Shown here one piece after another: positions 1 through 5,245 of a DNA stretch of 5,407 nt (position 1 is its first letter; the number at the start of each line of letters is the position of its first letter). The position numbers and the translations under genes were made by a program. This stretch comes from Bacteroidota bacterium (GTDB taxonomy: Bacteria > Bacteroidota > Bacteroidia > Bacteroidales > Prolixibacteraceae): contig JAUZOB010000236.1 of the NCBI GenBank assembly GCA_030706665.1, positions 1-5,407 on the forward strand. The letters run 5' to 3'. The notes beneath the pieces were generated by a model that ran no database searches, had not been told where the DNA came from, and worked only from the letters and a program-made list of their open reading frames with translations.

Positions 1-87
1 CGTTCAAACATGCTTCTGACTGCAGCTCTTGTAGAAGGAGTAGCCTTCCTGGCTATTGGTATTTGCGTCTTAATCTTATTCTTGTAA
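1..87 (+). CDS. atpE: ATP synthase F0 subunit c, C-terminal end (partial)
   Basis: This is the last 28 codons plus TAA of the membrane c subunit, whose ring turns as ions pass through Fo. The window opens in frame at an RSNM stretch, which matches the polar loop to helix 2 boundary of c subunits. The rest is one hydrophobic helix with the motif AALVEGVAF. The Glu of that motif (codon 34-36) sits where the essential ion-carrying carboxylate of helix 2 lies. It is followed by Gly rather than the Ser/Thr typical of sodium-binding rings, which favours protons. The protein ends at LILFL directly after the helix. Helix 1 is outside the window. Immediate neighbours are a strong hairpin and atpF. Identity rests on the motif plus operon position and is secure despite the truncation. 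Confidence 0.93.
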   Translation, partial: RSNMLLTAALVEGVAFLAIGICVLILFL

Positions 88-90
88 ACG

Positions 91-168
91 ATGTTATCCC
101 ACCTGCAGAATTTCGGACAATCCGATCTTCTGCAGGTTCAGGGAGGCACACAAATCAATGAGCTATGA
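91..168 (+). CDS. Possible 25-codon mini-ORF bridging atpE and atpF
   Basis: An ATG three bases after the atpE stop opens a 25-codon frame running through the whole intergenic hairpin. Its TGA (166-168) overlaps the atpF ATG (165-167) as ATGA, the classic geometry for translational coupling. The peptide starts MLSHLQNFGQ and ends TQINEL, with no recognisable domain. A ribosome reading it would unfold the hairpin and expose the gggagg at 141-146. A stop-free frame this short arises by chance about a third of the time, so it may be no more than that. I do not recognise the peptide and see no dedicated ribosome binding site beyond what atpE termination could provide. Confidence 0.2.
   Translation: MLSHLQNFGQSDLLQVQGGTQINEL
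97..144 (+). promoter_or_regulatory. Intercistronic hairpin in the atpE-atpF gap, partly covering the atpF ribosome binding site
   Basis: A perfect 10-bp stem pairs acctgcagaa (101-110) with ttctgcaggt (128-137). Inside it, after a 2x2 internal loop, 113-117 pairs with 121-125 around a caa triloop. Outside it, tccc (97-100) can pair with ggga (141-144) if bases 138-140 bulge out. That outer pairing takes in four bases of gggagg (141-146), the only Shine-Dalgarno-like sequence ahead of atpF. No T-run follows, so it is not an intrinsic terminator. A role in protecting the atpE message or lowering atpF translation is inference; c is needed in many copies and b in two. Confidence 0.6.
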
Positions 169-677
169 CTTTCTATTTGCTCGATTTATTTGTTAACCCA
201 AATTCCGGGACAATCATCTGGATGTTGTTTGTCTTTCTCCTTGCCTTTATTATTCTAAGAAAGTTTGCATGGAGGCCACTTCTCAATGCTTTGGAAGAGC
301 GTAAGAGATCTATTGACGACTCGCTTTCAGCTGCTCAAAAGGCACGGGAAGAAATGGTTGCGTTCAAAGCTACGAATGAGCAGATCATGCAAAAAGCCAT
401 GCAAGAACGCGAAGGTCTCTTAAACGAGGCAAGAGTTCTAAAGAACAAGATCATCAATGAAGCAAGGCATCAGGCAACAAAAGAAGCTCAGAAGATTGTT
501 GAAGAAGCAAGGCATACAATTGAAAAAGAAAAGAAATCAGCCATGTTGGAGATTCGAGGAATGGTTGCTGACCTTTCAGTTCAAATTGCAGAGAAGATTC
601 TTCGCGAAGAGCTGGAAGACAACAGAAGCCAAAAGAGACTGGCCGAGAAGATCTTTGATGATTTAAAAATGAACTAA
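165..677 (+). CDS. atpF: ATP synthase F0 subunit b
   Basis: Subunit b is the peripheral stalk that holds the alpha3beta3 head still against the rotating c ring. The 170-residue protein has one N-terminal membrane helix at about residues 16-31, starting GTIIWMLFVFLLAF. A basic/aromatic junction follows (RKFAWRPLL, 32-40), then a long charged helix rich in Glu, Lys, Ala and Gln, as expected for the stalk coiled coil. The length is typical for the family. The start at 165 is forced: an in-frame TGA lies at 159-161, and the next Met (residue 20) would cut through the membrane helix. The ATG at 158 is out of frame. The gene ends in tandem TAA TAA and is followed after 10 nt by atpH. The only Shine-Dalgarno-like sequence, gggagg at 141-146, is 18 nt away and partly in a hairpin. 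Confidence 0.96.
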   Translation: MTFYLLDLFVNPNSGTIIWMLFVFLLAFIILRKFAWRPLLNALEERKRSIDDSLSAAQKAREEMVAFKATNEQIMQKAMQEREGLLNEARVLKNKIINEARHQATKEAQKIVEEARHTIEKEKKSAMLEIRGMVADLSVQIAEKILREELEDNRSQKRLAEKIFDDLKMN

Positions 678-687
678 TAACGATGCT

Positions 688-1227
688 ATGAACTACAGTC
701 TCATCGTTGTTCGCTATGCCAAAGCTTTCTTTGAGTTGAGTAAAGAAAAAGGACTTCTGGAAGAGATAAAACCTGAAGTCCAAAGTTTTCTTTCAATCTG
801 TCAGGAGAGTGCAGAGTTTCGCGAACTACTGTCGAGTCCGGTCATCCATGGTTCCAAAAAGCAGAGAATATTTCACACTCTCTTCAAAGAGAATTTCTCT
901 CCTTTTACCATGAGATTCTTTGACTTGGTAATCGAGAACCGGCGTGAATCTTACCTTCCCGATATCATCCGATATTTTCTCGAGATGATGCGGAAGGACC
1001 TTAACATTCAGGTCGTCACTCTTTCTTCTGCATCAGAAATCGAACCTTCACTTTTAGAGTCCATAAAAAACCATTTGGCTCAGGTTCTGAATAAAAACAT
1101 TGAAATAGAAGGCAGGGTTAAACCGGAAATTATTGGAGGTTTTATTGTCCGCATCGACAATACCCAATTTGACGGGAGTGTGGCAACAAGCCTTAAACTA
1201 TTAAAGCAACAGCTGAATAAATCTTAA
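688..1227 (+). CDS. atpH: ATP synthase F1 subunit delta
   Basis: Delta (OSCP-type) sits on top of F1 and joins the alpha N-terminal tails to the b stalk. The 179-residue length is standard. The N-terminal helical domain begins with the typical RYAKAFFELSKEKG. A central SSPVIHGSKKQRIF stretch fits the family. The C-terminal hallmark is PEIIGGFIVRID (residues 146-157) followed by FDGSVATSLKLLKQQL. The start at 688 gives the canonical N terminus. There is no clear ribosome binding site, and the gene lies 10 nt behind atpF, which suggests coupling to atpF translation. An out-of-frame ATG at 683 makes a two-codon frame (ATG CTA TGA) whose stop overlaps the true start. The position b-delta-alpha is the usual order. 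I see no missing parts. Confidence 0.96.
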   Translation: MNYSLIVVRYAKAFFELSKEKGLLEEIKPEVQSFLSICQESAEFRELLSSPVIHGSKKQRIFHTLFKENFSPFTMRFFDLVIENRRESYLPDIIRYFLEMMRKDLNIQVVTLSSASEIEPSLLESIKNHLAQVLNKNIEIEGRVKPEIIGGFIVRIDNTQFDGSVATSLKLLKQQLNKS

Positions 1228-1260
1228 TATTAACATCTGAAACTGTAAATTCCACATAAA

Positions 1261-2847
1261 ATGGCTGATATAAAACCATCTGAAGTATCTGCAATTCTTA
1301 AAGAACACCTCGAAGGGTTTTCTCCCCGTGCTACAATGGAAGAGGTGGGAACCGTACTTGTGGTAGGTGACGGTATTGCCAGAATTTATGGGCTTGACAA
1401 TGTCGAATCAAATGAATTGATCGAATTCGATAGCGGAATAATGGGAATTGTCCTTAACCTTGAACAAGATAATGTTGGAGTTGTATTACTTGGACCTTCC
1501 GAAAAAGTAAAAGAAGGAGATACCGTTCGCCGTACCGGCCGTATTGCGTCCATTAATGTTGGTGAAGGAATGCTTGGTCGTGTCATTGACGCTCTCGGAA
1601 ACCCTCTCGACGGGAAAGGTCCTATATCAGGTGAGATATTCGAAATGCCCCTTGAACGTAAGGCCCCCGGTGTTATCTTCCGTCAACCGGTAAAACAACC
1701 ACTCCAGACCGGACTCAAAGCAATTGATGCAATGATTCCTATTGGCCGCGGTCAGCGTGAGTTAATCATTGGTGACAGGCAGACAGGTAAAACTGCTATT
1801 GCGATCGATACCATTATCAATCAACGGGAAAATTACGAAAAAGGCAAACCAGTATATTGTATCTATGTTGCAATCGGACAAAAAGGATCAACTGTTGCCC
1901 AGATAGCTCATACCCTCGAGAAATACGGAGCGATGCCTTATACATCCATCGTATTGGCAACAGCGTCCGACCCTGCGGCATTACAGTTCTACGCTCCTTA
2001 TGCAGGAACTGCAATCGGGGAATACTTCAGAGATACCGGCCGCGATGCGCTGATCATCTTCGATGACCTTTCCAAACAAGCAGTTTCATATCGTGAGGTA
2101 TCATTGCTTCTTCGTCGTCCTCCCGGACGTGAAGCATACCCCGGGGATGTATTCTATCTACACTCCCGCCTCCTTGAAAGAGCTGCCCGTGTTATCGACT
2201 CGGATGAAGTAGCTGCTAACATGAACGATCTGCCCGAATCATTGAAAGGGAAAGTAAAAGGTGGAGGATCACTTACTGCACTTCCCATCATTGAAACCCA
2301 GGCAGGAGACGTATCTGCTTACATCCCTACTAATGTTATCTCAATTACTGACGGACAGATATTCCTTGAATCAAGTCTTTTCAATGCAGGAATTCGTCCG
2401 GCTATCAATGTCGGGATATCTGTTTCACGTGTCGGTGGAAATGCGCAGATCAAGTCAATGAAGAAAATTGCCGGTACATTAAAGCTAGACCAGGCACAAT
2501 ACCGTGAACTGGAAGCATTCTCCAAGTTCGGTTCTGACTTGGACCCTGCAACCATGCGTGTATTGGATAAAGGTGCTAAAAACGTTGAGATTCTGAAACA
2601 GGGACAATATTCTCCTTTAAGAGTCGAGCATCAAGTTGCAATTATCTACTGTGGCGTAAAAGAATTAATGAAAGAGATCCCGTTGGAAAAAATCAGGGAA
2701 TTTGAAAAAGAATACCTTGAATATCTCGAAGATGGCTATACCGACACACTAGAGGCACTAGCCAGAGGTGAGCTGAACGATCAAATCACCGAGGTTCTTG
2801 AAAATGCAGCAAAACATATATCATCCCGCTTCAAACAGTTTAAATAA
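1261..2847 (+). CDS. atpA: ATP synthase F1 subunit alpha
   Basis: Alpha alternates with beta in the F1 head; its sites bind nucleotide without turnover, and it supplies the arginine finger to the catalytic beta sites. The 528-residue protein shows the N-terminal beta-barrel domain, then the P-loop GDRQTGKT at residues 171-178 and VAIGQKGSTVAQ with Gln207 in place of the catalytic Glu of beta. Next come the Walker B-like DALIIFDDLSKQA (262-274), LLRRPPGREAYPGDVFYLHSR, and SVSRVGG with Arg390 as the arginine finger. The C-terminal helical domain is complete. It is about 15 residues longer than E. coli alpha, partly from roughly seven extra residues in 311-336. The first ATG gives the normal N terminus (MADIKPSEVSAILKEHLEGF). 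The 33-nt upstream gap is A/T-rich without a Shine-Dalgarno. Confidence 0.99.
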   Translation: MADIKPSEVSAILKEHLEGFSPRATMEEVGTVLVVGDGIARIYGLDNVESNELIEFDSGIMGIVLNLEQDNVGVVLLGPSEKVKEGDTVRRTGRIASINVGEGMLGRVIDALGNPLDGKGPISGEIFEMPLERKAPGVIFRQPVKQPLQTGLKAIDAMIPIGRGQRELIIGDRQTGKTAIAIDTIINQRENYEKGKPVYCIYVAIGQKGSTVAQIAHTLEKYGAMPYTSIVLATASDPAALQFYAPYAGTAIGEYFRDTGRDALIIFDDLSKQAVSYREVSLLLRRPPGREAYPGDVFYLHSRLLERAARVIDSDEVAANMNDLPESLKGKVKGGGSLTALPIIETQAGDVSAYIPTNVISITDGQIFLESSLFNAGIRPAINVGISVSRVGGNAQIKSMKKIAGTLKLDQAQYRELEAFSKFGSDLDPATMRVLDKGAKNVEILKQGQYSPLRVEHQVAIIYCGVKELMKEIPLEKIREFEKEYLEYLEDGYTDTLEALARGELNDQITEVLENAAKHISSRFKQFK

Positions 2848-2872
2848 TCGGAGCAACGATAAACATTAAGGC

Positions 2873-3757
2873 ATGTCCAATTTAAAAGAGATACGAAGTA
2901 GGATATCCTCAGTTACCACCATCAGACAGGTAACCAGTGCGATGAAAATGGTCTCTGCTGCGAAACTAAAAAAAGCGCAGGACGGAATCATCCAGATCAG
3001 ACCTTATGCTGATAAGATGAATTCAATTATCGGGACTATTGCATCAGAGTTGGATAGAGCAGCTAATTCACCTTTCACAATCCAAAACGATCCAAACAAA
3101 GTGTTAGTGGTCGTCATTGCATCGAACAGGGGACAGTGTGGCGCCTTTAACTCAAATGTCATCAAAAGGGCATCGGAGCTCGCAGAAGGTCGCTATGCCA
3201 GTCAACTAAGGAAAGGTAAGGTTCATTTCTTATCGATTGGAAAACAAGGCGAAAAGAGGCTTAAAACCAAAGGATACAAAGTAATTGAAACAGCTCACCA
3301 TACCCTCGAGAAATTAAACTATGAATCGTCTTCAGCGTTGGCGAATCATCTCATGGACTTTTTCCTCACAGGGAAATATGACAGAATCGAATTGGTTTAT
3401 AACCAGTTTAAAAATGCAGCTGTTCAGGTACTGATTGCAGAACAGTTTCTTCCTGTGAAACAAGACATGAAGAAAGAAGAGAAGTCACACGAGAAGTACA
3501 ATTTTTTCTTTGAACCTTCGGAAGACGAAATCATTAAAATATTAATTCCACGTTCGCTTAAAATTCAATTTTTCAAGGCATTATTAGATTCAAATGCTTC
3601 TGAACAGGGAGCTCGAATGACTGCAATGCACCAGGCAACAGATAATGCAACCGATTTACTTCGTGAATTAAGATTGAATTACAACAAAGCCCGTCAGGCT
3701 ACCATTACAAATGAAATTCTTGAAATTGTCAGTGGGGCTGAAGCATTAAAAGGCTAG
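2873..3757 (+). CDS. atpG: ATP synthase F1 subunit gamma
   Basis: Gamma is the central rotor shaft that couples c-ring rotation to catalysis in the beta subunits. The 294-residue protein has both coiled-coil ends that form the shaft: the N terminus contains IRSRISSVTTIRQVTSAMKM, and the C terminus contains the family signature ITNEILEIVSGAEALKG (278-294). MTAMHQATDNA (from 249) precedes the C-terminal helix. The middle Rossmann-like domain begins around residue 77 with VLVVVIASNRGQCGAFNSN; the usual form of its core is SDRGLCGGFN, so Asn85, Gln88 and Ala91 are substitutions. Cys89 matches the conserved cysteine. The gene follows atpA by 25 nt with a weak ggag 20 nt upstream. It is the last gene before a strong terminator, with no atpD or atpC behind it. 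Confidence 0.98.
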   Translation: MSNLKEIRSRISSVTTIRQVTSAMKMVSAAKLKKAQDGIIQIRPYADKMNSIIGTIASELDRAANSPFTIQNDPNKVLVVVIASNRGQCGAFNSNVIKRASELAEGRYASQLRKGKVHFLSIGKQGEKRLKTKGYKVIETAHHTLEKLNYESSSALANHLMDFFLTGKYDRIELVYNQFKNAAVQVLIAEQFLPVKQDMKKEEKSHEKYNFFFEPSEDEIIKILIPRSLKIQFFKALLDSNASEQGARMTAMHQATDNATDLLRELRLNYNKARQATITNEILEIVSGAEALKG

Positions 3758-3780
3758 ACATTAAGATATTCTTCTCATCA

Positions 3781-3814
3781 AAAAGAGCTGCCCGAATCGG
3801 GCAGCTCTTTTTTT
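3781..3814 (+). terminator. Intrinsic terminator of the ATP synthase operon
   Basis: A perfect 14-bp stem pairs aaaagagctgcccg (3781-3794) with cgggcagctctttt (3798-3811) around an aat triloop. Seven T's run over 3808-3814, three of them past the stem. It lies 23 nt after the atpG stop, so it closes the operon. The mirrored A-run on the other side would also let it act on minus-strand transcripts. Confidence 0.95.
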
Positions 3815-3818
3815 ATTA

Positions 3819-3886
3819 GGTTCCGCTTCAAGACTAGTACTGTTTTAGGAGGGAAGATCCTAATCCACTTTCACTCAGCCGGAACC
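3819..3886. other. Possible folded element between atpG and the SIMPL gene
   Basis: An outer 7-bp inverted repeat, ggttccg (3819-3825) with cggaacc (3880-3886), encloses an inner 6-bp hairpin, ttagga (3845-3850) with tcctaa (3858-3863), loop gggaaga. Such nested pairing could belong to a small RNA or a leader of the downstream gene, but short stems of this kind also occur by chance. The rest of the gap (3887-4030) is A/T-rich, with a nine-A run at 3970-3978 and only tiny reading frames. I found no match to the Bacteroidota promoter element TAnnTTTG anywhere in 3815-4030. Confidence 0.25.
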
Positions 3887-4030
3887 AAAATGCAACGATT
3901 ACACGTCCATTTCTATTATTTAAACATATTCATCACTCAAAAATGAAACTCAAACAACTAAACACAAGTAAAAAAAAATAATATAAAAGCAACTTCGAGT
4001 ACCATTCACAAGGATGAAACATACAATACT

Positions 4031-4765
4031 ATGAAATTTAATGAATTCAAGATTCGAAAAAACAGCAACTCATTAATTATCGGAGGAGCAACAATTATTG
4101 GACTTTTTCTTTTGGGGTTCTTACTCAAAAGCGGAATTGAAAACTTCAAAGCAGCCGAACGAGTCGTTTCAGTAAAGGGGCTGGCAGAAAAAGAATATCC
4201 TGCCAACAGGGTAATCTGGCCTATAATGTTTAAAGAAGCCGGGAATAACCTTCCTGAACTTTATTCAGTCGTGGAAAAGAAGAATCAGGAGATTATGTCA
4301 TTTCTTAAAAACCATGGCATATCAGATGCAGAAATGACATTGAATACCCCTGAAGTTGTAGACATGGAAGCAGACCGTTATGCATCTCAGACAAATCGGA
4401 TCTTCAGATACAGTGTCACCTCTGTGCTGACAGTTTATTCCGAGAAAGTAAATGATGTCAGAAAAATAATGAGCCAACAATCGGAACTTATAAAGAAAGG
4501 AGTTCCAATATCCGGAGGCGACTATCGATACAATGTGCAATTCATGTTTACAAAACTCAACAATATAAAACCTGCCATGATCGAAGAAGCAACGAAAAAT
4601 GCAAGGAGTTCCGCAGATAAGTTTGCCAGAGATTCCGAAAGCACACTTGGAAAAATAAAATCTGCATCGCAGGGACAATTCACAATAACCGACAGGGACG
4701 CCAATACGCCCCATATTAAAACCGTAAGGGTTGTCACCACTCTGGAATACTACCTCAAAGATTGA
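4031..4765 (+). CDS. Membrane-anchored SIMPL domain (DUF541, YggE-like) protein
   Basis: The 244-residue protein has a short basic N terminus, one hydrophobic helix at about residues 15-32 (LIIGGATIIGLFLLGFLL) and then a periplasm-facing domain. The domain starts AERVVSVKGLAEKEYPANRV (42-61), a typical opening of the SIMPL/DUF541 family. It contains VTSVLTVYSEKVNDVRKIM and ends in a VRVVTTLEYYL strand. Molecular function is poorly defined for the family; members have been linked to envelope and oxidative-stress phenotypes, and no enzyme activity can be claimed. No cleavage site is obvious, so an inner-membrane anchor is likely. The start at 4031 is the only in-frame ATG since the TAA at 3959. 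A Shine-Dalgarno-like aagga lies at 4010-4014, 16 nt upstream. The gene stands alone, behind the ATP operon terminator. Confidence 0.87.
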   Translation: MKFNEFKIRKNSNSLIIGGATIIGLFLLGFLLKSGIENFKAAERVVSVKGLAEKEYPANRVIWPIMFKEAGNNLPELYSVVEKKNQEIMSFLKNHGISDAEMTLNTPEVVDMEADRYASQTNRIFRYSVTSVLTVYSEKVNDVRKIMSQQSELIKKGVPISGGDYRYNVQFMFTKLNNIKPAMIEEATKNARSSADKFARDSESTLGKIKSASQGQFTITDRDANTPHIKTVRVVTTLEYYLKD

Positions 4766-4844
4766 ACCTCATTTTGAGGCTAAAAACATGCAAACTTTAT
4801 AAAAAAGGATTTACAAATTACACAAAAGTTACAGTCTTTCTAGC

Positions 4845-4903
4845 AGGAAATTATTCCTCTCTGAGAGAAGGGAAATTTTATTTCCCCCAATTATAATCGG
4901 GAA
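4845..4903 (+). repeat. Ladder of five alternating complementary blocks
   Basis: Blocks aggaa (4845-4849), ttcct (4854-4858), gggaa (4870-4874), ttccc (4882-4886) and gggaa (4899-4903) alternate, so each can pair with its neighbour. The best pairings are gggaaat/atttccc (4870-4876 with 4880-4886) and 4854-4861 with 4865-4873 through tctc/gaga plus ttcc/ggga with one bulged A. These two exclude each other, as in attenuator-like switches. No T-run follows any of the stems. Function is unknown. Confidence 0.3.
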
Positions 4904-4923
4904 TAGCAGAGTATTGATATTTT

Positions 4924-5082
4924 ATGACTTCTACACATTTGAAACATCCGAATCAACTCCTAAATTGCACTTTAATACCCAAACGGGATCTATTGGATTA
5001 TTCTCATTTTAAATTTCACGATGCGGTCTCAAAGATGACATCGATTAGGATTAAAAACTTCTTGATTTATGAATTGGAATAA
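4924..5082 (+). CDS. Unrecognised small ORF, 52 codons
   Basis: An ATG at 4924 opens a 52-codon frame ending at TAA 5080-5082; an in-frame TGA at 4915-4917 rules out extension upstream. The product is basic and polar, starts MTSTHLKHPN and ends KNFLIYELE, with no signal peptide, membrane helix or motif I recognise. There is no good ribosome binding site and no visible promoter. In A/T-rich non-coding DNA a frame of this length is not rare. It could be a small protein gene, a relic of a larger gene, or chance. It lies 20 nt after the complementary-block ladder, the one hint that the two might belong together. Confidence 0.2.
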   Translation: MTSTHLKHPNQLLNCTLIPKRDLLDYSHFKFHDAVSKMTSIRIKNFLIYELE

Positions 5083-5140
5083 TGCCTAAAAAGAATTCTG
5101 ATTGACCTACTTTAGGAGGAATTAGGAATATAAGCAAAAG

Positions 5141-5184
5141 AAAAGGGACGGATTATTTGAAGTCTCAAACAATCCGTCCCTTTT
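5141..5184 (-). terminator. Strong hairpin, terminator for queA (possibly bidirectional)
   Basis: A perfect 14-bp stem pairs aaaagggacggatt (5141-5154) with aatccgtccctttt (5171-5184). Beyond a single mismatch (5155/5170), tttga (5156-5160) pairs with tcaaa (5165-5169) around an agtc loop. Read on the minus strand, the stem is followed by ttttctttt, so it best ends queA transcripts 62 nt after the queA stop. On the plus strand only the four T's of the stem are present, so termination there would be weaker. Confidence 0.85.
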
Positions 5185-5245
5185 AAGCAGAAGCACCCCG
5201 TAAATTTCAGACTGAATGCCTCCTTTTTATCTCAATAATCTGTAA

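Larger units (their letters stand above)
4766..5245. other. 480-nt stretch between the SIMPL gene and queA without a convincing gene
   Basis: The stretch is A/T-rich. Directly after the SIMPL stop lies a small hairpin, cctca (4767-4771) with tgagg (4775-4779); it has no T-run, so it is at best a weak terminator. Further on are a cluster of complementary blocks (4845-4903), an unrecognised 52-codon ORF (4924-5082), a 6-bp inverted repeat cctaaa/tttagg (5085-5090 with 5111-5116) and the queA-side terminator (5141-5184). I see no TAnnTTTG promoter element on either strand, no tRNA and no insertion-sequence ends. Confidence 0.6.

Noticed and set aside
158..196. ATG at 158 as an alternative atpF start, better spaced from gggagg
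   Set aside because: It is out of frame with atpF and gives only 12 codons; the atpF frame has a stop at 159-161, so 165 is the start.
454..783. 109-codon minus-strand frame across the atpF-atpH junction
   Set aside because: It is antisense to two conserved genes, with a low-complexity Leu/Ser-rich composition from the reverse of Glu/Lys/Gln codons.
3890..3981. Two tiny frames (18 and 12 codons) overlapping by ATGA at 3943-3946
   Set aside because: They are very short, of low complexity and end in a poly-A run; nothing supports translation.
4322..4714. 130-codon open frame on the minus strand inside the SIMPL gene
   Set aside because: It lies wholly antisense to a recognisable conserved protein, is rich in Cys and other unlikely residues, and has no start signals; it is a shadow of the plus-strand codon usage.
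4767..4779. Hairpin after the SIMPL stop as an intrinsic terminator
   Set aside because: It has only five base pairs, a three-base loop and no T-run on the plus strand.
4892..4897. Exact TATAAT hexamer as a promoter -10 element
   Set aside because: There is no matching -35 at the right distance, and Bacteroidota primary promoters use a different element (TAnnTTTG), which is absent here.
3844..5119. Shared 9-mer tttaggagg at 3844-3852 and 5111-5119 in the two intergenic regions
   Set aside because: A 9-base match is expected by chance at this window size, and the flanks do not align well.
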